NCBI GenBank assembly: GCA_900552475.1
Contig: USAC01000039.1
Span: forward strand, 1-18,316
DNA: 18,316 bases
Source of the DNA: an uncultured Eubacteriales bacterium
Lineage (GTDB): Bacteria; Bacillota; Clostridia; Oscillospirales; Oscillospiraceae
Reading direction: 5' to 3'
Below are positions 1-7,387 of this stretch, in pieces. The notes under the pieces were generated by a model, which was given only the letters and a program-made list of their open reading frames with translations, did not search any database and was not told the origin of the DNA. Both the position numbers and the translations under genes were made by a program. How positions within the stretch are numbered: the stretch's first letter is position 1; every line of letters starts with the position of its first letter.

Positions 1-63
1 TTTTCGGCTGTTATAATTCGCGGGCGGGGGGCCGCTAACTCTCACTGCGTGACTTTTATAGCC

Positions 64-102
64 AAAGACGCCGCCGAAATTGCGGCGACGTCTTTGTTTT
101 TT
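64..102 (+). terminator. Rho-independent terminator at the left edge
   Basis: The arms 64-76 and 83-95 pair over 13 positions with one C/A mismatch (71/88) around a 6-nt loop. A run of six T follows at 97-102, so the element reads as an intrinsic terminator on the plus strand. It would end a plus-strand transcript entering from left of the window, or a short RNA starting near base 24. It also sits 28 bp beyond the stop of the minus-strand flavoprotein gene. In that direction no T-run follows the stem, so it is at best a weak terminator for that operon. Confidence 0.75.
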
Positions 103-129
103 CGTTTTCAGCGCCCACGCTGTGCGGTG

Positions 130-1164
130 TCAGCTCTCGGCCATCTGCGCGGCGAACTGCGCGGCGCGCTCGCCGATGTGCGGCAGGCGCACAAGGCTCC
201 CGCGCTCGTTCGCCGTCTCCAGCAGACAGAAGTGCGGCGGCAGGAAGAACGCCTTGTTCATATTCAGCGCGGAGATGAGCTGGCGCGCGAGCAGGTCGCC
301 GCCGGAATAACCCGAGACGACAAGCCCGAACAGACGCTTATCATAAAACCGCGTCTGGCGGAAGAGCGCCGTCAGGCGGTTGACGCAGGCGGTCAGGTTC
401 GCCGCGAGAGCGTCGTTGTAGTTTGCGCAGATCATCACGAGCGCGTCGCAGCTGCGCACGGCGGGATAGACCTCCTCGACCATCGGGCCGCCGTAGAAGC
501 ACCCACCCTGTTCACCGAAGTGGAGACAGGCCGTATAGCTGCAGCCGTTGCAGTCGGCGAGTGTGCCGTTGCGCAGGCAGATCTCCTGCACCTCGACCGT
601 CGGCGGCAGCGCCTTTCGCACCAGCTCCCAGAAGGCGAGCGTGTTCGACGTGCTGCGCTGCGAGGCGTGCAGCGCGAGGACGCGGCGGATCGGCGCGGGA
701 TGCTCCCATGTCTCAAGCCGGCCGATCAGCTCGGCCAGCGCGGCGTGGAACGCGGTTTTCTCGTCCGTCCCGCCGATCTGCGCCTGCACGCGGAAGTTCC
801 GGAGCGACCCCGTCGCCTCGACGAGCGGACGGCCGAGGAACGCGCAGCCCGCCTGATTCGCGGCAAAGACCATGTCGCGCGCGACATCCTTCGTGTAAAA
901 CTCGCCCACACCCGTGACCACGACCCCCGCGACGCACCCGTGCAGGAGCGTCTCACTGCGGCGCAGGCGCGAGAGCATCCGGTAATAGGCCATGTTGCAG
1001 CCGCCCTCGTCGAGCGCGACGGCGAACAGCAACCGCTCTCCCCGCAATCCCTCCAGCCCGTCGTCCGGGCTGCGGACGGTGCTCCCCGGCGGCAGCATCG
1101 GCTCAAGCAGTGCGCGCAGCGGCGCGCTGTAGTCATTTCCGGGCAGCAGAACGGTCAGCGCCAT
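130..1164 (-). CDS. NAD(P)H-dependent FMN reductase-like flavoprotein
   Basis: Protein of 344 residues. The C-terminal half (about 158-340) looks like the flavodoxin-fold NADPH-dependent FMN reductase / iron-sulfur flavoprotein family. A first beta strand and phosphate-binding turn read LHASQRSTSNT (165-175). A cysteine-containing segment follows (C205, C208, C213, C222), then a strand ending in CANYND (246-251), in the position where relatives have a P-x-Y flavin-contact motif. Residues 1-155 form an extra N-terminal region I do not recognise; LLFAVALDEGGCNMAYYRML (45-64) is its most distinctive part. No signal peptide or membrane segment is seen, so it should be cytosolic. The ATG lies 14 nt after the stop of the dehydrogenase-like gene. 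A G-rich ribosome site overlaps that stop, which implies translational coupling. It is the last gene of the three-gene operon. Likely role: flavin-dependent electron transfer or reduction, substrate unknown. The family call is fairly sure, the function is not. Confidence 0.75.
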   Translation of the reverse strand: MALTVLLPGNDYSAPLRALLEPMLPPGSTVRSPDDGLEGLRGERLLFAVALDEGGCNMAYYRMLSRLRRSETLLHGCVAGVVVTGVGEFYTKDVARDMVFAANQAGCAFLGRPLVEATGSLRNFRVQAQIGGTDEKTAFHAALAELIGRLETWEHPAPIRRVLALHASQRSTSNTLAFWELVRKALPPTVEVQEICLRNGTLADCNGCSYTACLHFGEQGGCFYGGPMVEEVYPAVRSCDALVMICANYNDALAANLTACVNRLTALFRQTRFYDKRLFGLVVSGYSGGDLLARQLISALNMNKAFFLPPHFCLLETANERGSLVRLPHIGERAAQFAAQMAES

Positions 1165-1178
1165 ACCCTCACCCCCCC

Positions 1179-2405
1179 TCAGTCGATGGCGCGCAGGCGC
1201 TCCTCCGTCGCGCGCAGCCGGTCCATCAGCGCCCGCGGCAGCGGCAGGCGCTCAAGCTCGATACCCGTGGGCGTCACGCGGTTGCGCGCGCCCATGAACA
1301 CGCCGCCGAGACACGTCGACGAGCAGTTCCACTCGCCCCGCAGGCACAGCAGCAGGCTCAGCGCCCCGGACGAGAGCGCCGGGGCCACATAGGGCTTGAA
1401 GCCCATTGCGCGCATGGCGAGGTTCGCGTGGACGACCTTCTCCGTCAGCTCGCGCGAGAGCGCGTCGTCGTAATGCTCGATCGAGTTCGCCACAACGAGA
1501 TCCTCCCCGTGCGGGCCGAAGGTGCGCCCCTCGGCGAGAAACGACGCAAAGCGCCCGTCGTGCCGGGCATAGTAGGCCGCGCGGGCGTTCATCACGCCGA
1601 GACCGAACCCGCGCACCTGATGGGAAAACAGACCGAGCCCGTCCCAGCTGCCGTCCTCCGCGCGGTTGCTCTCGCGCCAGACGGCGCGGCAGAGCGGGTC
1701 AACCGGGTCGCTCACCACGCAGAAAAGGCCCTTGTAGTGCACCTCGCGCGCCTTGCGGGCATAGAGCGCTGCGAGCTCGCGGTTGAGCGCATACTGCGCC
1801 ATGCGCACATCGCCCGTCTTGACGGCCGTGTCCGGCACGAAGCGCGACGCGCAGAAGAGGAACACATCCCCGTCAAAGAGCCGCTCCGGCCGCACGATCT
1901 CAACGCGCGGCAGCGCGTCGTAGTCGCCGGGGAGGTTGATCTGGTTCAGCTCAAACTCCCACCGCTCCGGAACACCCTCGCGCAGATCGCAGATACCGAT
2001 CGACGAGATCACATCGCCCCCCAGCAGCCGCAGCCCCATGAGGAGCGTGCTCCCCACGTCGCCGAGCGCCAGCAGGTTCACGCGGTACTTCTCCGGGCGG
2101 CGCAGCGGCGCGAGCAGCTCTTCCCAGCGCGGATGCGCCCGGTTCACGGCGCGCACGCGCCCCGCCGCGACGGCGTCTGCCAGCTCCGGCGGCACGTCCA
2201 CCTTCTCCCCGGCGCAGAGCGTCTGCACGCCCTCCTCCGCCGTGAGAAGTGCCGCGTCCGTGACAGGGAACGTGTCGCGCCCGATCATGAGCGGCCGCTC
2301 GAAGAGATAGATCACCTCCCCCTCCTGCGGCAGCGCCGCGAGGTGCCGGTACGGCAGCTCTTCGCAACTGCAGAGCGTATAGCCCCGGTATTCATAGTAC
2401 AGCAT
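1179..2405 (-). CDS. Divergent lactate/malate dehydrogenase-like protein
   Basis: Protein of 408 residues from the chosen start, longer than a usual L-LDH or MDH (310-330). An N-terminal extension of about 105 residues precedes the Rossmann fold. Seen: a nucleotide-binding turn GDVGSTL (115-121, replacing GxGxxG); an acidic end of beta-2 in ICDL (D140); FCASRFVPDTAVKTGDVRM (184-202), resembling the LDH stretch after beta-4; SDPVDPL (232-238), like NPVDIL; GLGVMNARAAYYAR (268-281), like GLGTxLDxxR; and FGPHGEDL (296-303), like GEHGDS, keeping the catalytic-type histidine H299. The C-terminal third follows the LDH order to the end. An ATG at 2414 touches its ribosome site directly, whereas the ATG at 2405 has AAGGAAG 9 nt upstream and is preferred. 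It starts 16 nt after the stop of the 1584-residue gene. It is probably an NAD(P)-dependent oxidoreductase acting on an unknown 2-oxo or 2-hydroxy acid, or a non-catalytic relative. Confidence 0.75.
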   Translation of the reverse strand: MLYYEYRGYTLCSCEELPYRHLAALPQEGEVIYLFERPLMIGRDTFPVTDAALLTAEEGVQTLCAGEKVDVPPELADAVAAGRVRAVNRAHPRWEELLAPLRRPEKYRVNLLALGDVGSTLLMGLRLLGGDVISSIGICDLREGVPERWEFELNQINLPGDYDALPRVEIVRPERLFDGDVFLFCASRFVPDTAVKTGDVRMAQYALNRELAALYARKAREVHYKGLFCVVSDPVDPLCRAVWRESNRAEDGSWDGLGLFSHQVRGFGLGVMNARAAYYARHDGRFASFLAEGRTFGPHGEDLVVANSIEHYDDALSRELTEKVVHANLAMRAMGFKPYVAPALSSGALSLLLCLRGEWNCSSTCLGGVFMGARNRVTPTGIELERLPLPRALMDRLRATEERLRAID

Positions 2406-2421
2406 TTCAGCCATCTTCCTT

Positions 2422-5400
2422 TCAGTGTATGGATTTCATGCGTTTGAGCAGTTCAATGTCGCCCTCCAGATAGGTGGAGGCGGCGCGGTTGATGTCATAG
2501 GTCATGCACCCACCCTTGTCCGGGCAGAGCGGCAGGATGACTGCCTCGCTCAGGCGGCCGAGCGTCAGGCTGCGGGCATAGAGCGCGCGGTACTCCGTCT
2601 CGAGCGCCAGCAAAATATCGCGGGCATTCTCCAGACAGCACAGGCTCAGCTCCCACGCCGCGTCCTGCCCGATCTCGGCATACTCCGGCGAGGCGTAGGG
2701 CAGGATCCGGTTCACCGACGGCTGCAGGCCGCCGGGCATCGGCTCACTGCGGCGCACCGTGTCGCCGCCGATGAAGGGATAAAGCGTAGACTCGACAAAG
2801 CGCATGCGCAGATTCGGCAGATAGTAGATCCCGTCGACGGGATAGCCCAACTGCTGCATCAGGTCGCGCCCCATCCCCGTGAGATAGCCCACAAGCACGA
2901 GGTCGACGCGCTGGTGCGTCTGCTCGAGCAGCGGCGCGAGCGTGCGGATGCGCTTGCCGTCGTGGAGCATGTCGTCGACGAGGATGGCCGGGCGGTCAAA
3001 GGCACGGATCGTGCGCACCTGATCCGGCAGCGGCGAATAGCCGGGATATGCCTCGATGGCGCTCGAGGAGAGGTCGGATTCATAGACCTTATCGGTGCGC
3101 AGCGTCTTCGTCACCGTGTTCGGCACGACCACGCCGCGCAGGATCTTACCGTAGGGTACGCAGATGTCCGGGCCGAGCTGGCGCGGCACCATCGGCTCGG
3201 CGGGGACACCGTTGCGCGCGGTGATACGCTTGAGCAGGCGGTGGTAGATCACGCCCGCGGACAGGCTCAGCACGAGCGAGCCCGGCTGCAGGTGCGTCAG
3301 CGCCGTCTGCAGCCGCCGGTGCGCCGCAGAGACGGCCGCGAGCACGCGCGGCGAGGTCGAAAGCGGCGCCTTGATAGCCGTGTCGACGTTGCGGCTGAGT
3401 ACGATCGGGCGGCGCATGTCCGCCGCCATGGCGCCCTCCACCGCCGACACCGGCAAAAAGCCCTGCAGCAGCATCGTCTGGCGCGCCGCGGCGCCGCCCG
3501 CCCCCTCGAGCGGGAGGTAGACCGCGTAGGTATACTCGCGCCCGATCGCGAGCGTCAGCACCTCCGTCAAAAGCAGCTGGCACAGGTCCTCCTGCTGCTC
3601 GCCGTGCGGCACGAACAGGCCGCTGATGAGCAGCGTCCGCCCGCCGGCGTTCTGCCGGACGAAGGCCGTGAGCTCGGGGCTTGCCAGCCGGGTAAACAGG
3701 TGCTGCGAGTCAAGGCAGCGGTACGACGCCGCGCCGAGCGCGCGCCCGCTCTTGCCGCTGCGCAGCAGCATCACCTCATCGTCGCACGTACGCAGGCGCG
3801 CGATCAGGGCGGCGGCCTGCGCGGACGGATAGATCTCCTGCAGGAGTTTTTCCACCTGCCGCCCCGGACCGGGGACAGGGATAAACTCCAGATCCTCCGT
3901 GTGCAGAACGGGCTTATCCTGCGGCTCGCGCAGGTACAGGCCATGGCGGTAGATGAACTCCTGCGCCATGGTGTCAATCAGGTTTGAGACGTCGCGGTTG
4001 GCGTCCACGGCGTCGCGGATACGGGTGGAGCTGATCTCCTCAAGCTCCTGCGGCAGCGTCAGCTCCACGACACGCCCGCGGATGCAGCTGTAGTCCGGGG
4101 CTGTACCGCCCGGCTCGGCGCGGCGGAAGATGACGTGGTCAAACGTGTGGATGGAATCCGGCTCCACGGGCTTTCTGTAAGAAGACGCGTGCGCGACAAC
4201 GTCGCTGCCGACCACGATGGACACCTGCCGCCCCGGGAATGCCTCGCGCAGCTCGCGCAGGTTTCCGGGATTGGCGATGTTCACCGGGAAATCCTCCGGG
4301 AAGATGTGGACATAGAACTCATCGGCCACGGACATCGCCGCGATGCGGCGGCGGATGCGGTAGGGCTGCGTGCGCTTCGACCACGAGAATTCGTCGATGG
4401 CGAGCAGCACCTCGAAGCCGAGGTCGCGGATGGCGCGCACGATGCCCTTGTGTGAGAGCGTGAAGGGATCGAATGTCCCCGGAAAGAATGCGATCGGGCG
4501 CGGCGGCTCGAAGGAGAAGCCCTCCGGGTCAAGACTCTGCTCCGTGATGAAGCGGTAGAGCCGCCCGAGCATGGCCGCGCGGTAATAGAACGTCAGCCCA
4601 TCGCCCGGATCCTCGTGATAGAGCGCGAGGATCTTGCGCGCGGTGAGCGGGAAGGCGCGGCTCTTCTCGTGCCCGCTGAGGATCTGCGAACCGAACACTC
4701 GCCGCCCCAGCACAAGCATGGCCTCGTGGCGCGTCTCGTTGTCGATCCCGGCGAGGCCCTTCATCAGCATACCGAGCAGGCGCTCGCGCCGCGCGCGGTA
4801 GGCCTCGTCCGTCTCGGGAAAGCGCGTGCGGTAGGCGGCGTACTCCTCGTAGATGACGCCCACCGTATCGAGCACCGGGGCGACGATGCGGCTGCTCGAG
4901 GAGCAGAGCGTCTTCCCGAGGTCGACAATAATCTCGTCGAGCTCCTCCGGCGGCAGCCACAGCGCAAACCGCCCCAGATAGTCGGGGATGTACTTCGTAA
5001 ACTCCTGCTGCCCCAGCTCCAGACCGCGGCAGAGCTCCACGGCCACCTCGTTGCGCTGGTCGACGGAGAGCAGCGGTGCAATCTTCAGGAGCGCGTTGCC
5101 TGCGTTGTGTCGGACAGTGACGCGGTCGCTGACCTTGATGAGATTGGCAAGGTGCGTCGCGATGTGCAGAATGGGGCTGCGCCCACTGCGGGCGAAGTCC
5201 TTGAGCAGGCGGATGTTCATCAGCTTGATGACCCACGGTGTCGCGGACTTGAGGTTGTCGAGGAAAATCTCGGAGATGACGTTTTCCTCGAGGGTAAACG
5301 CCTCGTCCCCGCGGAGGATGTCGCGGCGCAGCAGCTCGAGCGAGACGTCGCCCGAGCAGTCCAGCTCCTGCAGGAGCTTCGCCGCCCGTGAGCGCGGCGC

Positions 5401-7176
5401 GATGCGGTACAGCCGGTCGAACAGCAGCATCGCCGCGGCGCGGATGGTGAGCGATTCGCGCCCCATCAGCTCCTCGGCAAAGCGCAGCAGCAGCTCGTGC
5501 TGGCGCGCGGTGCAGACCTGCAGCCGGATCGCCCCGGCGGTATCGAGCAGCTGGAAGGCCGTCTCGTCGTCGAGCTGCTCCGGGTGGCGGAAATAGGCGA
5601 AAAACGGCGTCAGGAACCGCTCCTCGCGCCCCGGGCAGCGCTGCAGCAGCGAGTTCACGGCGAACTTGAGCGTATAGCAGATCCACCGCCGGTGCTGGAG
5701 CATCAGCTTGTGATCGGGGTAGATGATCTTGTCGAGATAGAGCTTCCACTGGTCGAGGTCGGTGATCTCGCGCGGGTCGGGCTTGCTGTCGGTGGGGCGC
5801 TCCTTGACATAGCCCTCGTGGAAGCCCGCGATGATCTCGCCGATCAGCGCCGCCGCCTGACGGCGGATGTCGCCCTCGCGGTGCATCAGAAGCTCATACA
5901 GAAATGCCAGCGTCTGCACCTTCTGCGGAATGTGCAGATAGAGGGAGTACGACTCAAAAACGCCCAGATACGCGCGCAGGCGGCGCCAGTTCATCTCGCC
6001 GCGCGCCAGCTCCAGCAGCTCCGCGAAGCTCCGCTGCCCGGTCAGACGGTTCATCAGTTCGATGTTGTGCCCCACGCACTGCAGCACCAGCGCCTGCAGC
6101 GACTCCTCGTCCGTCAGCAGCGCGACGGGCTTTTCCGGCTGCGGTGTCCGGTCGGCCCCGCTGAGCGTGACGTCCACGCCGCGGGCAATCATGAACTGCT
6201 CAAAATCGCGCAGGCGGGCGTAGACCCGCGTATAGCGCAGGCGCTTGGCCTCGTCCACACCGTCGAGCTTCGAGAGAATCACGTCAAACGCTTCGGCGAG
6301 CGTGGAGATGTGGGTGATCTCCTCACCGTGCGCGCCGCGCGTCTGCTTCACGCGGAAGTCCGCGTAGATCAGCAGCAGCGACTCCACGGACAGGTAATCC
6401 GGCTCCAGATCCCACACGGAATGGTTCGCCGCGACGTGACCGATGTCCGTGATGCGCCGGCGGCGGAACCAGAGGTCGGTGTAGTAATAGTGCAGATACG
6501 GCACGCGCTCGCCGGGGCGGCAGCCGAACTTGCCGATGTCGTGCCCCGCCGCCGCGCCGGAGACGAGCGCAAGGTCCACCGCCACGCCGGACTTCTTCAG
6601 CGCGCGTCCCGCCGTCACCGCGACGTGGTGGACGCCCGCGATGTGCTCGAGCGTGCGGTAGGGCGTCGCCTCCAGCCCGAGGCGCATCATCTCATAGACG
6701 TACTCGCGCCGCCACAGGCGCGCCATCTGGCCGTAGCTCGCGGCGCAGGCGCTGCCCTCCAGCTCGCTCTCCGGCAGGAACGCGATGTCCCACGCCGGAT
6801 CGTACGGCACAAGATCCCGCTCGGCGGCGAGGAGTACCTGCAGAACCGACAGCAGAAACGACGCGCCCGCCCCGTGCGTCCAGACGGTGCCCTTCTCCGG
6901 GAACAGCAAGCTGCGCGCAAAATCGTAGGTGTAGAGCAGCCAGCCGCCCTCCGGCTCGCCGGTGCTGAGCACGTCCAGCTCCGGACGGCACAGTGCCAGC
7001 ACGTCGGCGCAGCGGATGCGCCCGCCGTCATAGAGCGGCGCGAAGCGCTGTATGTAGTTCTCCCCCTCCAGCGCGCGCAAAAATTTCTCCTGCCCGGCCA
7101 GATATTCCGCCGCCGGGCGGCTCCCCAGCCGCCGCAGCAGTGCGGTATTCATCTGACGGATCCGTTTTTTGTTCAT
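2422..7176 (-). CDS. Giant HD / helical-repeat / NadD-like / GNAT-like / PRTase-like fusion protein
   Basis: Protein of 1584 residues, first gene of the operon. Visible parts in order follow. (a) About 170-280, HD phosphohydrolase-like: H183/H184, the pair H212-D213 in AAGHDIGKFG, H247, H252 and D273. (b) About 420-880, helix-rich repeats resembling HEAT/ARM. (c) About 895-1085, NadD-type nucleotidyltransferase: FFPGTFDPFTLSHKG (897-911), VVGSDV (988-993) and the signature EISSTRIRDAV (1047-1057). The usual (T/H)xGH reads TLSH (906-909), so Gly is Ser but the second histidine stays. (d) About 1110-1260, GNAT-like pattern: LLISGLFV (1182-1189), then a helix, then YTYAVYLP (1215-1222) and LLQGFLPV (1236-1243). 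(e) About 1290-1500, phosphoribosyltransferase-like with a PRPP-loop sequence AILVDDMLHDGKR (1397-1409). No signal peptide or membrane segment is seen. The ATG at 7176 has GGAAGGAG 11 nt upstream; a 36-residue upstream extension would run back through the promoter. The fused activities suggest nucleotide or NAD-type cofactor metabolism. (c) is firm, (a) and (e) likely, (b) and (d) tentative. Confidence 0.8.
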   Translation of the reverse strand: MNKKRIRQMNTALLRRLGSRPAAEYLAGQEKFLRALEGENYIQRFAPLYDGGRIRCADVLALCRPELDVLSTGEPEGGWLLYTYDFARSLLFPEKGTVWTHGAGASFLLSVLQVLLAAERDLVPYDPAWDIAFLPESELEGSACAASYGQMARLWRREYVYEMMRLGLEATPYRTLEHIAGVHHVAVTAGRALKKSGVAVDLALVSGAAAGHDIGKFGCRPGERVPYLHYYYTDLWFRRRRITDIGHVAANHSVWDLEPDYLSVESLLLIYADFRVKQTRGAHGEEITHISTLAEAFDVILSKLDGVDEAKRLRYTRVYARLRDFEQFMIARGVDVTLSGADRTPQPEKPVALLTDEESLQALVLQCVGHNIELMNRLTGQRSFAELLELARGEMNWRRLRAYLGVFESYSLYLHIPQKVQTLAFLYELLMHREGDIRRQAAALIGEIIAGFHEGYVKERPTDSKPDPREITDLDQWKLYLDKIIYPDHKLMLQHRRWICYTLKFAVNSLLQRCPGREERFLTPFFAYFRHPEQLDDETAFQLLDTAGAIRLQVCTARQHELLLRFAEELMGRESLTIRAAAMLLFDRLYRIAPRSRAAKLLQELDCSGDVSLELLRRDILRGDEAFTLEENVISEIFLDNLKSATPWVIKLMNIRLLKDFARSGRSPILHIATHLANLIKVSDRVTVRHNAGNALLKIAPLLSVDQRNEVAVELCRGLELGQQEFTKYIPDYLGRFALWLPPEELDEIIVDLGKTLCSSSSRIVAPVLDTVGVIYEEYAAYRTRFPETDEAYRARRERLLGMLMKGLAGIDNETRHEAMLVLGRRVFGSQILSGHEKSRAFPLTARKILALYHEDPGDGLTFYYRAAMLGRLYRFITEQSLDPEGFSFEPPRPIAFFPGTFDPFTLSHKGIVRAIRDLGFEVLLAIDEFSWSKRTQPYRIRRRIAAMSVADEFYVHIFPEDFPVNIANPGNLRELREAFPGRQVSIVVGSDVVAHASSYRKPVEPDSIHTFDHVIFRRAEPGGTAPDYSCIRGRVVELTLPQELEEISSTRIRDAVDANRDVSNLIDTMAQEFIYRHGLYLREPQDKPVLHTEDLEFIPVPGPGRQVEKLLQEIYPSAQAAALIARLRTCDDEVMLLRSGKSGRALGAASYRCLDSQHLFTRLASPELTAFVRQNAGGRTLLISGLFVPHGEQQEDLCQLLLTEVLTLAIGREYTYAVYLPLEGAGGAAARQTMLLQGFLPVSAVEGAMAADMRRPIVLSRNVDTAIKAPLSTSPRVLAAVSAAHRRLQTALTHLQPGSLVLSLSAGVIYHRLLKRITARNGVPAEPMVPRQLGPDICVPYGKILRGVVVPNTVTKTLRTDKVYESDLSSSAIEAYPGYSPLPDQVRTIRAFDRPAILVDDMLHDGKRIRTLAPLLEQTHQRVDLVLVGYLTGMGRDLMQQLGYPVDGIYYLPNLRMRFVESTLYPFIGGDTVRRSEPMPGGLQPSVNRILPYASPEYAEIGQDAAWELSLCCLENARDILLALETEYRALYARSLTLGRLSEAVILPLCPDKGGCMTYDINRAASTYLEGDIELLKRMKSIH

Positions 7177-7187
7177 CGCAGATCGCA

Positions 7188-7195
7188 CTCCTTCC
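7188..7195 (-). promoter_or_regulatory. Ribosome binding site deciding the start of the giant gene
   Basis: The minus strand reads GGAAGGAG here, 11 nt before the ATG at 7176. No comparable site lies before the longer in-frame start at 7284, so it supports a 1584-residue protein. Confidence 0.7.
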
Positions 7196-7218
7196 GGAAA
7201 CGGGTTCTTTTCCCCTCT

Positions 7219-7248
7219 ATTATGCCACACGCACACCCCTCCGCGCAA
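7219..7248 (-). promoter_or_regulatory. Candidate promoter of the three-gene operon
   Basis: On the minus strand a -10-like CATAAT (7219-7224) is preceded, after 18 nt, by TTGCGC (7243-7248). The -10 is good and the -35 weak (3 of 6). Transcription would start near 7212, giving an untranslated leader of about 35 nt. The pyrG terminator lies just upstream, so the operon needs its own promoter, and this is the best candidate in the 211-bp gap. Confidence 0.45.
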
Positions 7249-7301
7249 GAGCCAGAGTGCCCGCTCACCCGTGACGCGCAGCACTCCCCGGTCTCACAGA
7301 G

Positions 7302-7323
7302 TTCGCGGCCCGCAGGCCGCGAA
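7302..7323. repeat. Perfect inverted repeat, 9-bp arms
   Basis: The arms TTCGCGGCC (7302-7310) and GGCCGCGAA (7315-7323) flank a 4-nt loop. No T-run directly follows on either strand, so it is not a standard terminator. It lies between the pyrG terminator and the promoter of the giant gene. It is followed 8 nt later by a 16-base sequence (7332-7347) that recurs downstream of the antiporter gene, also after a perfect hairpin. It may be part of a dispersed intergenic element. Confidence 0.55.
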
Positions 7324-7331
7324 AAAGATCT

Positions 7332-7347
7332 CATCCGTTTTTTGCGG
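7332..7347. repeat. 16-base dispersed repeat, copy 1
   Basis: CATCCGTTTTTTGCGG here is identical to 15452-15467. Both copies sit between two hairpins in non-coding DNA, at the 3' side of a gene. Confidence 0.55.
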
Positions 7348-7352
7348 ATAAT

Positions 7353-7387
7353 AAAAAAATCCCACCGCACCGCGGTGGGATTTTTTA
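7353..7387 (-). terminator. Bidirectional intrinsic terminator after pyrG
   Basis: The GC-rich arms CCCACCGC (7361-7368) and GCGGTGGG (7372-7379) pair around a 3-nt loop. They are extended outward by A/T pairs, giving T-runs on both strands. On the minus strand it begins right after the pyrG TAA and ends in seven T. It closes the asnB-glnN-pyrG operon and separates it from the giant-protein operon. Confidence 0.9.

Noticed and set aside
49..3987. Plus-strand open frames opposite the flavoprotein, LDH-like and giant genes (49-1392, 1110-2447, 2425-3987)
   Set aside because: Arg/Ala/His-rich shadow translations with no family resemblance.
7177..7284. 36-residue N-terminal extension of the giant protein starting at 7284
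   Set aside because: It would overlap the candidate promoter and lacks a ribosome site; the ATG at 7176 has GGAAGGAG upstream.
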